From positions 62,001 through 126,000 of the forward strand of contig NZ_BANX01000025.1 of the NCBI RefSeq assembly GCF_000334455.1: 64,000 nt of DNA, given 5' to 3'. Below are positions 28,168-38,808 of this stretch, piece after piece. Every line of letters begins with the position of its first letter. Position 1 is the first letter of the stretch. The stretch is from Gordonia soli NBRC 108243. Its GTDB lineage: Bacteria > Actinomycetota > Actinomycetes > Mycobacteriales > Mycobacteriaceae. The notes beneath the pieces are model-generated. The model was not told the origin of the DNA and did no database searches. It saw only the letters and a list, made by a program, of their open reading frames with translations. The translations under genes and the position numbers were made by a program.

Positions 28168-30093
28168 CTAGAGCCGGACCGGGTAGGTGTGGTCGGAGAT
28201 GCTCGGCGCCAGCGTCTTCTCGACGAAGATCGCATGCCAGACCATGAACACCAGCAACGTCCACAGTCGACGACTGTTGTCGACGGTCCCGGCGCGGTGT
28301 TCGTCCAGCATCGCCAGTACGGCGGTCTTGTCGAAGATGTGGTCGGTCTGCGAGTTGCGGATGGTTTCGTGTGCCCAATCGAAGAGCTCCGGACCTGCGA
28401 GCCAGTGGCGGATCGGCACCGGGAAGCCCAGCTTCTTCCGATGCAGCACATGGGCGGGGACGATCTGCTCGAGCGCCTTGCGCAGTGCGTACTTGGTCGT
28501 CCCGTGTGAGATCTTCTCGTCGAAGGGGAGACCTTCGGCGACCGCGAACACCTCGGGATCGAGGAAGGGCACCCGTAGCTCCAGCGAGTTGGCCATCGTC
28601 ATCTTGTCGGCTTTGACCAGGATGTCGCCGCGGAGCCACGTGAAGAGGTCGACGTGTTGCATACGGGCCACCGGATCCCAGCCCTGCGAGCGCGCGTAGA
28701 TGGGCGCCGTGACGTCGGTGTGCGTCCACTCGGGCCGATAGTCGCGCAGCACCGCACGCAGTCGCGCGTCGTCGAAGCTGCGGGCGTTGCCGTAGTAGCG
28801 CTCCTCCAGGGTGAGCGAGCCGCGATGGAGCAGGCTCTTGCCGCGGGTGCCCTCGGGGATGCGGTCGGACAGCCGGCCGGCGAGACGACGCAGAGCGGTG
28901 GGGAGTTTGTCGAAGCCGCTCAGGGAGAGTGGCTCCTTGTAGATGGTGTAGCCACCGAACAACTCGTCGGCACCCTCGCCGGACAGCACCACCTTGACGT
29001 GTTTGCGGGCCTCTTTGGCGACGAAGTAGAGCGGCACCAGTGCCGGATCGGCCACCGGATCGTCGAGATACCAGACGATCTCGGGGATGGCCGCCACGAA
29101 CTCCTCGGGCCCGACCACCTTCACGATGTGGCGCGCCCCGATCGCCTCGGCCGACTCGGCCGCGACGTCGACCTCGGAGTACCCGTCCCGTTCGAAACCG
29201 GTGGTGAAGGTGATCAGGTCGGGGTTGTGCCGGATCGCCAACGCGGCGATGGCCGTCGAGTCGATGCCACCGGACAGGAACGAACCCACGGTGACGTCGG
29301 CCCGCATGTGCTTGGCGACCGAGTCGGACAGGACGTCGGCGATCTGGTCGTAGCGCTTCTGCTCCGATCCGGCCGCGAACGGCCGGACGCCGAACTGGGG
29401 AGTGAAATAGCGACGGATCTCCGGCGCCGAGCCGGGACGGATCGTCGCGTGGCAGCCCGACTCCAGCCGGCGGATCGCCGCGTGCAGCGTCTCGGGCTCC
29501 GGGACGTACTGCAAGACCGTGTAGTGCTCGATGGCACGCGGATCGAGGTCGTCGGCGAGCCGCAGACCCTCCAGCAACTCCAACAGGCTCTTCTTCTCGC
29601 TGCCGAAGGCCGTGCCGGCCGGTCCGGTGGCGATGAAGAGCGGCTTGATGCCGAACGGATCGCGCGCGAGGAACAGCGATCGGGTCTGGGTGTCCCAGAC
29701 GGCGAAGGCGAACATGCCCCGGAGTCGGCGGACGGCGTCCGGACCCCAGTGGTGGAACGCGGCGACGATCGCCTCGCCGTCACCCTCGGTCGCGAAGACA
29801 GTTCCCTCGTCCCGGCTCAATTCCTCGCGGATCTCCAGGTAGTTGTAGATCTCGCCGTTGAAGACCAGTGCGTAGCGGTCCGGGGCCTCGGGTGGTCCCC
29901 ACCGCAGCGGCTGATGCGAGTGCTCGATGTCGATGATCGAGAGTCGGTTGAACCCGACCACGAGGTCGTCGTCGTGCCAGGTGCCCGGTTCGTCCGGACC
30001 GCGGTGCCGCATGCAGTGCGACGCCGCGGCGATGGCGTCGGCGTGAGCCGCCGCCGATCCGTCCGCGGTCAACAGACCGAGCAAACCACACAC
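28168..30093 (-). CDS. asnB: Glutamine-hydrolysing asparagine synthetase
   Basis: The 641-aa protein has an N-terminal Ntn glutaminase domain (to about residue 210) and a C-terminal AMP-forming synthetase domain. The domain has the PP-loop SGGIDSTAIAAL, and SGEGADELFGGY and RVPFLDPEVFAVA further on. The start is fixed at a GTG (30093) so that Cys2 of V-C-G-L-L-G, the autocatalytic N-terminal nucleophile, follows the initiator; GGAG lies 8 nt upstream. Seven extra codons upstream would block the active site. Its position next to ctaC is conserved (Rv2201). In mycobacteria the homologue is also linked to amidation of cell-wall precursors, which I cannot judge here. Confidence 0.94.
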   Translation of the reverse strand: MCGLLGLLTADGSAAAHADAIAAASHCMRHRGPDEPGTWHDDDLVVGFNRLSIIDIEHSHQPLRWGPPEAPDRYALVFNGEIYNYLEIREELSRDEGTVFATEGDGEAIVAAFHHWGPDAVRRLRGMFAFAVWDTQTRSLFLARDPFGIKPLFIATGPAGTAFGSEKKSLLELLEGLRLADDLDPRAIEHYTVLQYVPEPETLHAAIRRLESGCHATIRPGSAPEIRRYFTPQFGVRPFAAGSEQKRYDQIADVLSDSVAKHMRADVTVGSFLSGGIDSTAIAALAIRHNPDLITFTTGFERDGYSEVDVAAESAEAIGARHIVKVVGPEEFVAAIPEIVWYLDDPVADPALVPLYFVAKEARKHVKVVLSGEGADELFGGYTIYKEPLSLSGFDKLPTALRRLAGRLSDRIPEGTRGKSLLHRGSLTLEERYYGNARSFDDARLRAVLRDYRPEWTHTDVTAPIYARSQGWDPVARMQHVDLFTWLRGDILVKADKMTMANSLELRVPFLDPEVFAVAEGLPFDEKISHGTTKYALRKALEQIVPAHVLHRKKLGFPVPIRHWLAGPELFDWAHETIRNSQTDHIFDKTAVLAMLDEHRAGTVDNSRRLWTLLVFMVWHAIFVEKTLAPSISDHTYPVRL

Positions 30094-30264
30094 AGGCAGG
30101 GCTCCATTTCGCAATCGACGCCGTAGTCACCGGGGGTTCCGGCCGGGTCCGAGTATGCCCCAGGTGCGGGTGTCCCGGCACGCTCGCCCCGACCGCCCAC
30201 GGGCCCTGTCGACGGGCCGACACCCGAGGGCAAACCCCAATTCCGACAGGTTCGCCGTGTTGGT

Positions 30265-30299
30265 CTACGCTGCGTAGTACTAGGTGCAAGAATTGCACC
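30265..30299. promoter_or_regulatory. Two adjacent palindromes in the asnB-ctaC divergent promoter
   Basis: CTACGC-T-GCGTAG (30265-30277) and GGTGCAA-GAA-TTGCACC (30283-30299) are both perfect inverted repeats, 5 bp apart, about 65-100 bp before the ctaC start. They could be operators for a dimeric regulator or a small hairpin in the 5' leader. The rest of this 271-bp gap shows no other clear structure. Confidence 0.5.
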
Positions 30300-30364
30300 G
30301 TGCAGCTCATGTGGCGTGCGACTCGACCGGTGGATGGGTGCCGCCGTCGAGCGAGCAGGAAGGC

Positions 30365-31501
30365 GTGAAATTGACACACGGTGGACGGCCCGGGACGCGG
30401 GGTGAGGGCACCTCGTCGCGGATGATCAAACGGGTCGGGTTTGTCGCCGCTCTCGCTGTCGGTGCGATCGTTATGACCGGTTGCGATGCCCGTGACGTGA
30501 TGCGCTTCGGTTGGCCGGAGGGCGTCACCCCGCAGGCCAAGCTGATGGGTGACCTGTGGACCTGGTCGGTCATCGCCGCCCTGGTGATGGGCATCATCGT
30601 CTGGGCGCTGATCTTCTGGACCATCACGTTCCATCGCGCTAAGAAGAACCAGGACGACGTCTTCCCGCGCCAGACGGCATACAACGTGCCGCTCGAGCTC
30701 ACCTACACGGCGATCCCGTTCGTGATCATCGCCGTGCTCTTCTACTTCACTGTCGTGGTGCAGAACCGCGTCGAGGCCAAGACCGACAATCCGTCGGTGG
30801 TGGTCGATGTGACCGCGTTCCAGTGGAACTGGAAGTTCGGCTACCGCGAGGTCGCACTCGCCGACGGCGAGCGCTACAACGGATTCGAGCGCAACGGCAG
30901 CCCCTTCGATCTGCAGGTGCCGCAGTACCGCGAGCACGAGGGCGAGAAGGTCGAGATCCTTGGCCCGGCCGGCGGTCGCGACGACGACATCCGCAACTAC
31001 CTCAAGTTCAACCAGGTCGAGACGGTCGGTTCGTCGTCGGAGATCCCGGTGCTGGTGCTCCCGACCGGCAAGCGCATCGAGTTCGAGATCGCGTCCGCCG
31101 ACGTGATCCACTCGTTCTGGGTGCCCGAGTTCCTGTTCAAGCGCGACGTCCTGCCGTTCCCGAAGCAGAACCACAGCGACAGCCGATTCCAGATCGACTC
31201 GATCGATCGGGCCGGGGCGTTCGTCGGACGGTGCGCGGAGATGTGCGGCACGTACCACTCGATGATGAACTTCGAGGTCCGCGCGGTCAGCCCGGAGAAG
31301 TTCGACTCCTACATCCAGTACCGACGCGACAATCCGTCGGCCACCAATGCGCAGGCGCTGCAGGACATCTGCGAGGTCCCGCAGTCGGTGACCACGGTGC
31401 CGTTCGACACCCGTCGTGCCACCAAGGGCGACACCCCGAAGGATCTGGGTGACGCCAACAACACGTCCTTGCCGAACTGCACGGTAGGAGCCAATCGATG
31501 A
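30365..31501 (+). CDS. ctaC: Cytochrome c oxidase subunit II (aa3-type)
   Basis: The 378-aa subunit II carries the CuA centre that takes electrons from cytochrome cc in the bcc-aa3 supercomplex. It has a lipoprotein signal peptide ending in VMTGC (Cys40 by this start), two transmembrane helices (about residues 60-85 and 108-130), an extracytoplasmic domain with the charged insertion usual in actinobacteria, and the CuA ligands in [10 protein letters not shown] and [12 protein letters not shown]. The GTG at 30365 follows AGCAGGAAGG; an ATG at 30422 (MIKRVG) is possible. The stop overlaps ctaF by 4 bp. Subunit I is not in this window. Confidence 0.94.
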   Translation: MKLTHGGRPGTRGEGTSSRMIKRVGFVAALAVGAIVMTGCDARDVMRFGWPEGVTPQAKLMGDLWTWSVIAALVMGIIVWALIFWTITFHRAKKNQDDVFPRQTAYNVPLELTYTAIPFVIIAVLFYFTVVVQNRVEAKTDNPSVVVDVTAFQWNWKFGYREVALADGERYNGFERNGSPFDLQVPQYREHEGEKVEILGPAGGRDDDIRNYLKFNQVETVGSSSEIPVLVLPTGKRIEFEIASADVIHSFWVPEFLFKRDVLPFPKQNHSDSRFQIDSIDRAGAFVGRCAEMCGTYHSMMNFEVRAVSPEKFDSYIQYRRDNPSATNAQALQDICEVPQSVTTVPFDTRRATKGDTPKDLGDANNTSLPNCTVGANR

Positions 31502-31914
31502 AAATCGAAGCCCGGATCTTCGAGCTGCTGACCGCGTTCTTCTTCGTCGCGGCCATCATCTACACGATCTGCACCTTCTTCTCCGGCCGCGGCGTGGAGT
31601 GGGCCGGTGTGACGGCGATGTTCTTCACCGGTGGCCTGACGCTCATCGCGGGCACCTACTTCCGGTTCGTCGCGCGTCGCGTCGAGATCCGTCCCGAGGA
31701 CTACGAAGAGGCGGAGATCGAGGACGGGGCCGGTGAACTCGGCTTCTTCAGCCCGCACAGCTGGTGGCCGTTGCTGCTCGCCGCCGGTGCCGCGCTGTTC
31801 GCAATCGGTTTCGCGACGGGCAACTTCTGGTTCGCCATCTTCGCCGCCGCGGTGATCATCGCATCGGCCGCGGGATTGGTGTTCGAGTACCACGTCGGAC
31901 CTGAGAAGCACTGA
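31498..31914 (+). CDS. ctaF: Cytochrome c oxidase subunit IV
   Basis: The 138-aa protein has four transmembrane helices (about residues 8-28, 35-55, 88-106, 110-130) and the conserved [11 protein letters not shown] segment of the actinobacterial CtaF family, a small subunit of the aa3 oxidase. It overlaps ctaC by 4 bp (ATGA) and is followed by a strong terminator. Confidence 0.93.
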   Translation: MKIEARIFELLTAFFFVAAIIYTICTFFSGRGVEWAGVTAMFFTGGLTLIAGTYFRFVARRVEIRPEDYEEAEIEDGAGELGFFSPHSWWPLLLAAGAALFAIGFATGNFWFAIFAAAVIIASAAGLVFEYHVGPEKH

Positions 31915-31950
31915 CGAGAAAGCTCTTTCGGCGTCCCGCGGGACGACCGC

Positions 31951-31985
31951 CGAACGGCCGCATCCGATCCGGATGCGGCCGTTCG
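31951..31985. terminator. ctaF terminator (bidirectional)
   Basis: Perfect 16-bp arms (31951-31966, 31970-31985) enclose a 3-nt loop, 37 bp after the ctaF stop and before the converging PAP2 gene end. Confidence 0.85.
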
Positions 31986-32023
31986 CGTGTGCGGGTATCC
32001 GCGTGTGCAGGTCTTCCCGACTG

Positions 32024-33511
32024 TCAGCGGGACGGGGCGAACACGGTGAGCGCCCGATAGTCGACCGTGAAGCGGGCCGACTCCCGGTACTCGCCGAGCT
32101 CGCCGTCGTGGGCGATGAGGGTCGGGCCGTCGACGGCGGTGAACTCGAATTCGGGTACTGCCATCTCGTGATACGAACCCGACCGCTGCAGCCGGCCGGA
32201 CAGCAGCGAGCCGAGCAATCGCAGGGTGGCGAATCGTCCGCCGCGGTCGAGGATGCGTACGTCGATCAGCCCGTCGTCGAGGCGGAGTCGGCGAGACGGA
32301 GCGAATCCCGACGGACGGTAGAGCGAGTTGCCCAGGAGGAAGAGCGAGGTCTCGATGCGCCTGCCGTCGACGACGATCGACACGGGGTCGCTGCGCCGTG
32401 CCGTCTGGATGGTCGCGTACGCGGTTGCCAGCGGTCGCGGGACACGACGCCCCTGGAGTCGGGTGCGTCGACGCACGAACTGCGGATAGGAGCCGATGCT
32501 GGCCGTGTTGATGATGGTCTGGTCGTTCAGACGCACCACATCGACCCGGTGTGCGCTACCGGCTCGGATCGCGGCGATGGTCGCGTCCGCCGACGCACAG
32601 CCGAGGTCCTTCGCGAAGTGGTTGAAGGTACCGCCGGGGAAGACGGCCAGCGGGATGCCGGCACCGACGGCGATGGCCGCGGCGCACGCCACCGTCCCGT
32701 CGCCGCCCACCACCGCGAGGACCTCGGCCCGTTCGGCGGCCGCCTCGAGCGTCGCGGCGATGTCGTCGTCGGGCCCGAGTTCGATGATCTCGGTGTCCGG
32801 CAGCTGCTTTCGGATCTGGTCGCCGATACGTGCGCCGGTGCCGTCGCCTGATGCCGGGTTGATCACCGCGATCGCCCCGGCGCCGCGCGGGCGCTCCGGG
32901 GTGTCGACGATCGACACCGGGGCCACCGGTACCGACGGCACGGTTATCGGCGGGACCAACCGTGCACCGACCACCGCGATGGCTGCGCCGATGCCCCAAC
33001 CGATGACCACGTCGCCGGGGTAGTGGGCGCCGGTGACCACCCGTGACAGACCGACCAGTCCGGCGAGCCCACCCAACACCAGGCCGGTGGGTGCGTGCTC
33101 GGCGCCGACTGCGACGGCGAAGGCGGCAGCACTGGCGGAGTGTCCGGAAGGCAACGAGTTCGAGGTCGGACGGCGGCGGGCCCGGCGGTTGAGCGGGATG
33201 AGGGTGACCCCGGGTCGGGGGCGTCGACGGATGCGTTTGGCCACCTGATTTGTGACCAGACTCGTCACCGCCAGGGTTCCGAGGCCGCGGACGGCGGCAC
33301 GCTGTGCGGTCGGCCGTCCGGTCAGCGCCATGCCGCCCGCGATCCCGATCCACAGTTTCGAGTGGTCGGCCGCGCGGGTGAGGGGCGGCATCGTGGCGTC
33401 CAGGAGGGGGCTCGGTGAGCGGGCGATCGAGTCGAAGATCTCTGCGTCCAGGGTGCCCAGGCCGCGGGTGATCTGGCGGAGTCCGGTGAGTCGCCGGGGG
33501 AGTGCCGTCAT
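32024..33511 (-). CDS. Bifunctional PAP2 phosphatase / diacylglycerol kinase-family protein
   Basis: The 495-aa fusion has two lipid-active domains. The N-terminal PAP2 acid phosphatase (to about residue 195) has the three signatures KRIRRRPRP, SLPSGHS and SRVVTGAHYPGDV within several hydrophobic helices. The C-terminal DAGK-type lipid kinase has VINPASGDG, VVGGDGTVA and FPGGTFNHFAKDLG (nucleotide-binding). One protein could thus interconvert a lipid alcohol and its phosphate. The lipid is unknown. It lies between ctaF and qcrB, where mycobacteria have other genes. Start ATG 33511, or the GTG directly before; no clear ribosome site. Confidence 0.9.
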   Translation of the reverse strand: MTALPRRLTGLRQITRGLGTLDAEIFDSIARSPSPLLDATMPPLTRAADHSKLWIGIAGGMALTGRPTAQRAAVRGLGTLAVTSLVTNQVAKRIRRRPRPGVTLIPLNRRARRRPTSNSLPSGHSASAAAFAVAVGAEHAPTGLVLGGLAGLVGLSRVVTGAHYPGDVVIGWGIGAAIAVVGARLVPPITVPSVPVAPVSIVDTPERPRGAGAIAVINPASGDGTGARIGDQIRKQLPDTEIIELGPDDDIAATLEAAAERAEVLAVVGGDGTVACAAAIAVGAGIPLAVFPGGTFNHFAKDLGCASADATIAAIRAGSAHRVDVVRLNDQTIINTASIGSYPQFVRRRTRLQGRRVPRPLATAYATIQTARRSDPVSIVVDGRRIETSLFLLGNSLYRPSGFAPSRRLRLDDGLIDVRILDRGGRFATLRLLGSLLSGRLQRSGSYHEMAVPEFEFTAVDGPTLIAHDGELGEYRESARFTVDYRALTVFAPSR

Positions 33512-33648
33512 CACTCAACCGTAGTCGGGTACCGAGAACGTCGGGGCCGGGGTGCTCGTCGGATACGCAGTGCAGATCGCAGCGCGGTCAGGTCGTGGGT
33601 GCCCGGCGGCGGTCGTGCGAGCCAGGTCGGGATCGTCGACCGGACAGA

Positions 33649-33690
33649 CGAGAACGGCTGCCGTCGCAGATGCGACGACAGCCGTTCTCG
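33649..33690 (-). terminator. Terminator of the ctaE-qcrCAB operon
   Basis: A long hairpin: outer arms of 12 bp (33649-33660, 33679-33690) and inner arms of 7 bp (33662-33668, 33671-33677) with a single mismatch between them, 19 bp after the qcrB stop. Confidence 0.85.
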
Positions 33691-33708
33691 TGGACAACCG
33701 ACCAGGAG

Positions 33709-35328
33709 TCAGTCGAAGGGATTGCCTCCCTTGGCCTGCAACTCCTGCAGGGCCTTGCGCTCTTCGAGGTGCTTCTCGTGCTCGAGCTCGACGTTGCGCT
33801 CCTGCTGCTCCGGCGGATCGGCCACCATGAGCGACCCGGTTCCCGGCGCACCCGCGGACCCTAGCTTGTTCATCCGTTTCGGGATGGCCGCGCCCTCGTA
33901 GGGGAGCGGGATCGGGTGACCGTGGTCGTCGACCGGGCCGAGCGGCTGGTGGACCTCGATGTACTCGCCCTGCGGCAGACGCTTGATGATGCCGGTCTCG
34001 ATGCCGTGCTCGAGGACCGCGCGGTCACTGCGCTGCAGCGAGAGAGCCCAGCGGTAGGCGATGAAGTACGCCAGCGGCGGGATGACGATCAGGCCGATAC
34101 GTCCGACCCAGGTCGTCGCGTTGAGCGATACGTGGAACTTCAGCGCGATGATGTCGTTCATACACGACAGCGTCATGATGACGTAGAACGACAGGGCCAT
34201 CGCACCGATACCGGTACGGACCGGCACGTCACGCGGACGCTGCAGCAGGTTGTGATGCGCGTCGTCACCGGTGAGTCGTTTCTCGATCCACGGATAGGCG
34301 AACATCAGACCGAAGATGATCGTGATGACCACGACGACCCAGAAGATCGCCGGGATCGTGTAGTTGCCCAGATACAGCTCCCACGCAGGCATCAGACGGG
34401 CGAGACCGTCGGTCCATTGCATGTATATGTCTGGCTGGGAGCCCGCGGACACGTGGGCCGGGTTGTACGGACCGAGCACCCAGACCGGGTTGATCTGGAA
34501 GATGCCGGCCATGATCGCGAGGACACCGGTGGTGACCGCGAAGAACGCACCCGACTTGACGGCGAACACCGGCAGGATGCGGACACCGACGACGTTCTTC
34601 TCGGTGCGACCCGGGCCGGGGAACTGGGTGTGCTTCTGGTACCAGACGAGTGCCAGGTGAGCGCCGATCAGCGCGAGGATGATCGCCGGGAACAGCAGCA
34701 CGTGCAGGATGTACAGGCGCGGGATGATGATCTCGCCCGGGAACTGTCCTCCGAACAGCGCCCAGTGGATCCAGGTGCCGACCAGCGGGATGCCGAGGAC
34801 GATGCCGCTCATCGCGGCGCGGACGCCGGTGCCCGAGAGCAGGTCGTCGGGGAGCGAGTAGCCGAAGAAGCCCTCGAACATCGCCAGGATCAGCAGGAAG
34901 CAGCCGATGATCCAGTTCGCCTCACGCGGCCGCCGGAAGGCGCCGGTGAAGAAGATGCGCATCATGTGGATGATGATCGAGGCCGCGAACAGCAGGGCGG
35001 CCCAGTGGTGGATCTGGCGGACGAACAGGCCGCCGCGCACCTCGAACGAGATGTTCAGGGTGGTCTCGTAGGCTTTGGTCATCATCACGCCGTTGAGCGG
35101 CTGGTAGGCGCCGTCGTAGATGACCTCGCTCATCGACGGATCGAAGAACAGGGTCAGGTACGTGCCCGAGACCAGCAGGATGATGAAGCTGTAGAGGGCG
35201 ATCTCGCCCAACAGGAACGACCAGTGGGTCGGGAAGACCTTGTTGATCTGTCGGCGCACGCCGGCCGCGAGGTGGTACCGCGAGTCCACCTCTCCGGCTT
35301 GCGTCCCGAGACGGTCGGCGATGGTCAT
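33709..35328 (-). CDS. qcrB: Menaquinol:cytochrome c reductase cytochrome b subunit
   Basis: The 539-aa cytochrome b holds the two b hemes and the quinol sites of the bcc complex. An N-terminal eight-helix core has [11 protein letters not shown] and similar His pairs, PDDLLSGTG, and the Qp-site region. A soluble C-terminal tail of about 120 residues (with [18 protein letters not shown]) is typical of actinobacterial QcrB. The C-terminal end is Glu/Lys-rich. It overlaps qcrA by 4 bp and ends before a strong terminator. Confidence 0.96.
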   Translation of the reverse strand: MTIADRLGTQAGEVDSRYHLAAGVRRQINKVFPTHWSFLLGEIALYSFIILLVSGTYLTLFFDPSMSEVIYDGAYQPLNGVMMTKAYETTLNISFEVRGGLFVRQIHHWAALLFAASIIIHMMRIFFTGAFRRPREANWIIGCFLLILAMFEGFFGYSLPDDLLSGTGVRAAMSGIVLGIPLVGTWIHWALFGGQFPGEIIIPRLYILHVLLFPAIILALIGAHLALVWYQKHTQFPGPGRTEKNVVGVRILPVFAVKSGAFFAVTTGVLAIMAGIFQINPVWVLGPYNPAHVSAGSQPDIYMQWTDGLARLMPAWELYLGNYTIPAIFWVVVVITIIFGLMFAYPWIEKRLTGDDAHHNLLQRPRDVPVRTGIGAMALSFYVIMTLSCMNDIIALKFHVSLNATTWVGRIGLIVIPPLAYFIAYRWALSLQRSDRAVLEHGIETGIIKRLPQGEYIEVHQPLGPVDDHGHPIPLPYEGAAIPKRMNKLGSAGAPGTGSLMVADPPEQQERNVELEHEKHLEERKALQELQAKGGNPFD

Positions 35329-36485
35329 GATTTACGCTCCCAGAATGCGGGTCCGACGGGCTCGATGAAATCGCCCGCAGCGACCATGTAACCCTGATTG
35401 TTCACCGTGATCGGCAGTTGCGCCAGGGCTCGCGCAGCCGGACCGAAGACCGGCTTGGCGTACTCGAGTGCGTTGAACTGCGACTGGTGGCACGGGCAGA
35501 GGATGCGGTTGGTGCGCTGCTCGTAGAGCGACGTCGGGCATCCCAGGTGACTGCAGACCTTCGTGTACGCGAAGTAGTCGCCGTAGTTGAAGCTCTCCTG
35601 GCCCTTGCGCTTGATCGCCCGCGCGGCGTCCTCGGTGCGCAGTCGGATCAACATGACCGGGTTGCTGACGTAGCGCAGCCCCTCGATCAACTTGTGACGG
35701 GACTCCTCGGTCTCGCCGAATCCGTCGGAGACACGCCACGGGAAGACAGTCTCCATCGCACCCGCGTCGAGGTCCTCCGGGCGGACCAGGGCGACCTGAA
35801 GCGGGTTGCCGGTGTCGCGACGGAGAAAGACCGTCTCGTTCGGATCGCCGGCCGGGTTGTAGATCGGCGACCAGCCGGTGTGCCACAGCGGTGAGTTGCC
35901 GCGCTCGGCCCACGGGTTCTTGATGATGCCGCCGAGGGCCGCGATCAGACCGGTGAACGCGAACGCACCGAGTCCGAATGCCGCCGATCCGATGATCATC
36001 TTGCGGCGGGGCAGAGTCGAGGTCTTCAACGAGTCGTCGAGCTCGGCGACGATCGTCTTCTTGTCGACCTCGGTGGAGCCGCCGTCGTGACGGTCCTGCA
36101 CCGACAGCTCGGCCGGGATGAATTTCTTGGTGAACTGCACCGCGCCGATGCCGATGGCCAGCACGGCGAGTCCGAAGGTCACGCCCAGCAGCGGGGTGTT
36201 CAGCGTGTAACGCCAGTAGTTGTCGTCACCGGGGAGTGCGAACTCCCAGTGATTCCAGATGAAGATGATGAAGCACGCGATGGCCGACAGTCCTGCGATG
36301 AGGAACCACACGGCAACCGAGCGCTCGGCGCGCTTCTCGGCCTTGCTACCCGGCTCCGGGAACCGCTCGGCGCGATGGATGATCTGGACACCGTCGAGAT
36401 TGGTGCCGAGTTTGACCAGCTCTTCCGAACTCAGCTGGTCGAGTTCTTCCTTGGACAGGTTGTCCTTGTCGCCGGCTGCACTCAT
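35325..36485 (-). CDS. qcrA: Rieske iron-sulfur subunit of the bcc complex
   Basis: The 386-aa protein has three transmembrane helices (about residues 57-78, 95-115, 163-185), more than in classical Rieske proteins and typical of actinobacteria, and a C-terminal Rieske fold with the 2Fe-2S ligands in CSHLGC and CPCHQSQF. It passes electrons from menaquinol to the diheme QcrC. The start at 36485 gives a 4-bp overlap with qcrC (ATGA); the same spacing occurs with qcrB. Confidence 0.96.
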   Translation of the reverse strand: MSAAGDKDNLSKEELDQLSSEELVKLGTNLDGVQIIHRAERFPEPGSKAEKRAERSVAVWFLIAGLSAIACFIIFIWNHWEFALPGDDNYWRYTLNTPLLGVTFGLAVLAIGIGAVQFTKKFIPAELSVQDRHDGGSTEVDKKTIVAELDDSLKTSTLPRRKMIIGSAAFGLGAFAFTGLIAALGGIIKNPWAERGNSPLWHTGWSPIYNPAGDPNETVFLRRDTGNPLQVALVRPEDLDAGAMETVFPWRVSDGFGETEESRHKLIEGLRYVSNPVMLIRLRTEDAARAIKRKGQESFNYGDYFAYTKVCSHLGCPTSLYEQRTNRILCPCHQSQFNALEYAKPVFGPAARALAQLPITVNNQGYMVAAGDFIEPVGPAFWERKS

Positions 36486-37420
36486 GTTCGCGATCCCATC
36501 CACATAGCGCCGGCGACGATTGCCACGACTCCGACGACCCACATCACCATGCCCTCGCTGACCGGGCCGAAGCCGCCGAGACCCAGGCCACCCTGCGGCT
36601 TGGACTCGGTGACGTACTTGATGAAGCCGATGATGTCCTTCTTCTCGTCCAGCGACAGCTGACGGTTGGAGAACTTCGGCATGTTCTGCGGACCGGTGAG
36701 CATCGCCGTGTAGATCTGCTGCTCGGTCACGCCGTCCAGGTTGGGCGCGAACTTGCCCGAGGAGAGTGCGCCGCCACGACCGGTGAAGTTGTGGCAGGAG
36801 GCGCAGTTCAGACGGAAGAGCTCACTGCCGCGACCCAGGTTCTGACCACGCAGCGAGTCGGAGGCGACGACCGGGAGGCCGTTCTCCTTCTTCACGCTGC
36901 CGTCGGGGTTGCGCTCGTAGATCACCTGCGGGCCACCGCCCTGCGACTGGATGTAGGCACCCAGCTGGTCGATCTGTGCCTTGGTGAACTTCGGCGGCTT
37001 GCGCAGTGCCTGTGCCTCGCCGCGGGCCGCAGGCATACGTCCGGTGGAGACCTGGAAGTAGACCGCCGCGTCGCCGACGCCGATCAGCGCGGGACCACGG
37101 TCGGGCACACCCTGCAGGTTGGCACCGTGACAGGTGATGCACGAGGTCTCGTACAGCCGCTTGCCGTCGGTGATCAGCGCGGCGTTGGACTCGTCCGCGG
37201 TGGCGACCTGTGGCTTGGGGGTCAGCACCGACGCGAGCACGCCGGCGAAGAGCAGGCCGGCGAGCAACATGACGGTGCCGCTGGCGCGACGACGCAGTTT
37301 GCGACGCGAACGGGCCTTGCGAGCGGTGGTCGCCGAGGCCGAGGCAGACGGTGTCACTGCGGCGTTCTCGCCGGTAGCCACGTCGTCGCCATCCGACGGT
37401 CGCGGTGGAGATGAACTCAT
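36482..37420 (-). CDS. qcrC: Diheme cytochrome cc subunit
   Basis: The 312-aa protein has an N-terminal helix (about residues 48-68, preceded by Arg/Lys-rich sequence), two cytochrome c folds with CxxCH heme sites CITCH (94-98) and CASCH (206-210), and a C-terminal transmembrane helix (about 288-308). The second heme replaces a separate soluble cytochrome c and connects directly to CuA in the bcc-aa3 supercomplex. The N-terminal 45 residues are Ser/Ala-rich. Confidence 0.96.
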   Translation of the reverse strand: MSSSPPRPSDGDDVATGENAAVTPSASASATTARKARSRRKLRRRASGTVMLLAGLLFAGVLASVLTPKPQVATADESNAALITDGKRLYETSCITCHGANLQGVPDRGPALIGVGDAAVYFQVSTGRMPAARGEAQALRKPPKFTKAQIDQLGAYIQSQGGGPQVIYERNPDGSVKKENGLPVVASDSLRGQNLGRGSELFRLNCASCHNFTGRGGALSSGKFAPNLDGVTEQQIYTAMLTGPQNMPKFSNRQLSLDEKKDIIGFIKYVTESKPQGGLGLGGFGPVSEGMVMWVVGVVAIVAGAMWMGSRT

Positions 37421-37474
37421 CTGTGACTCTCTACTAAGCGGATGGACTGGTGCGACAGGTCGAGCCCGGGGGCA

Positions 37475-38092
37475 CTACCTGATGAAGTAGATCGTGACGA
37501 AGAGGCCGATCCAGACGATGTCGACGAAGTGCCAGTAGTAGGACACCACGATCGCCGCGGTGGCCTGGGCGGGCGTGAACTTCGAGAGCTTGGTGCGGAT
37601 CAGCAGGAAGATGAATGCGACGAGACCACCGATGACGTGCAGGCCGTGGAAGCCGGTCGCCATGTAGAAGGTGGAGCCGTAGGTGCTGGACGACAGCGTC
37701 GTGCCCTCGTGCACCAGGTGGTAGTACTCGTAACCCTGGCCGGCGACGAAGAACGCACCCATCAGGAACGTGATGATGTACCACCGGCGCAGGCCGAAGA
37801 CATCGCCACGCTCGGCGGCGAACACACCCATCTGGCAGGTCACCGAGGACAGGATCAGCACGGTGGTGACCGGGATGGCCAGATAGAGGTTCAACTCGGT
37901 GGGCGGCGGTGGCCACCCCTCCGCCGGATTGGCGTTCGCCCGCGCGACGAAATACATCGCGAACAGTCCAGCGAAGAACATCAACTCACTGGACAACCAC
38001 ACGATTGTGCCGACGCTGACCATGTTGGGCCGATTCAGCGAGTGCACGCGCGAGGTGATGGCTGTCCCAGTGGTACCCACAGCGCTAGTCAC
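37475..38092 (-). CDS. ctaE: Cytochrome c oxidase subunit III
   Basis: The 205-aa protein has five transmembrane helices and the family stretches [34 protein letters not shown] and [12 protein letters not shown]. It is the heme-copper oxidase subunit III and the first gene of the ctaE-qcrCAB operon. Two GTG codons are in tandem; the second (38092, VTSAVGT) is chosen because mycobacterial CtaE starts at the matching residue. A CATACT hexamer 6 nt upstream hints at a leaderless transcript. The gap to qcrC is 54 bp. Confidence 0.95.
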   Translation of the reverse strand: MTSAVGTTGTAITSRVHSLNRPNMVSVGTIVWLSSELMFFAGLFAMYFVARANANPAEGWPPPPTELNLYLAIPVTTVLILSSVTCQMGVFAAERGDVFGLRRWYIITFLMGAFFVAGQGYEYYHLVHEGTTLSSSTYGSTFYMATGFHGLHVIGGLVAFIFLLIRTKLSKFTPAQATAAIVVSYYWHFVDIVWIGLFVTIYFIR

Positions 38093-38228
38093 CACTGAAG
38101 TATGACGGTTCGTAGTAAGCGCTGACCACTTGGGTCCAGAATTCGTGGGAACTTTTTGCGGCGACCCTGGTGGCGGCCCACGACGGTGCTCTCACCGGCG
38201 TGTCCCGTGGCCGTGATTTGCTGGGCAC

Positions 38229-38732
38229 ATGGGTTCCGACGACCACTCCGAGACGCCATCGCGACGCGATCTGAACGGTCGCCCGGTCCGCCCCGGGCGG
38301 CGGGAACGGATGGCGGGGCTGCTCCGTCGCAAGGCAGTCGCCGACACCCCGCTGGAGCTGACGGAGACGGTCGAGGTGGTCGCCGAGTCGTCCGACCACG
38401 CGGCGTCGAGTTCGTCGGTACTGGAGGGCTCGGAATGGCGTCCCGACGACCAGGTGATCGTGCGACACCTGCTGGCGATCCCCGCCGATCGGGTCGCGGC
38501 GGCGATCGAGGTGGCCGGGCTCGACGAATACCTCGCAGTCGACTCCGCTCCCGCGGCGCACCTCGGGTCCGCGGACCGACCGTCGGGGACGGAGCTGGTG
38601 GCGCTCGCGCGGGTACAGGCCCTCGACCCGATGCATCTCTCCCAGGAGCGGTCGCGGATGGCGAGCCTGGCGTCGCGGCATTCGGGCCAGGTTCTCGGGT
38701 GGCAGGTGGCGCAGCGGCCGCTCGATCGCTGA
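38229..38732 (+). CDS. Hypothetical protein between ctaE and trpD
   Basis: This 167-aa protein belongs to no family I recognise. Codon third positions are strongly G/C, and the reading is better than in the other five frames. It is hydrophilic, without signal peptide or membrane helix. The N-terminal 35 residues are Arg-rich ([17 protein letters not shown]), the middle is Glu/Ser-rich, and the C-terminal half looks folded ([20 protein letters not shown], then [18 protein letters not shown]). I recall no counterpart at this place in mycobacteria. The ribosome site is weak. Confidence 0.65.
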   Translation: MGSDDHSETPSRRDLNGRPVRPGRRERMAGLLRRKAVADTPLELTETVEVVAESSDHAASSSSVLEGSEWRPDDQVIVRHLLAIPADRVAAAIEVAGLDEYLAVDSAPAAHLGSADRPSGTELVALARVQALDPMHLSQERSRMASLASRHSGQVLGWQVAQRPLDR

Positions 38733-38808
38733 GCCGGTCGGGTTCCTCATCGCGGCCGGCCGGACGCAAATGGGATCCGGGCCGGTCGGCGCACTAGGGT
38801 TCTCGGGT

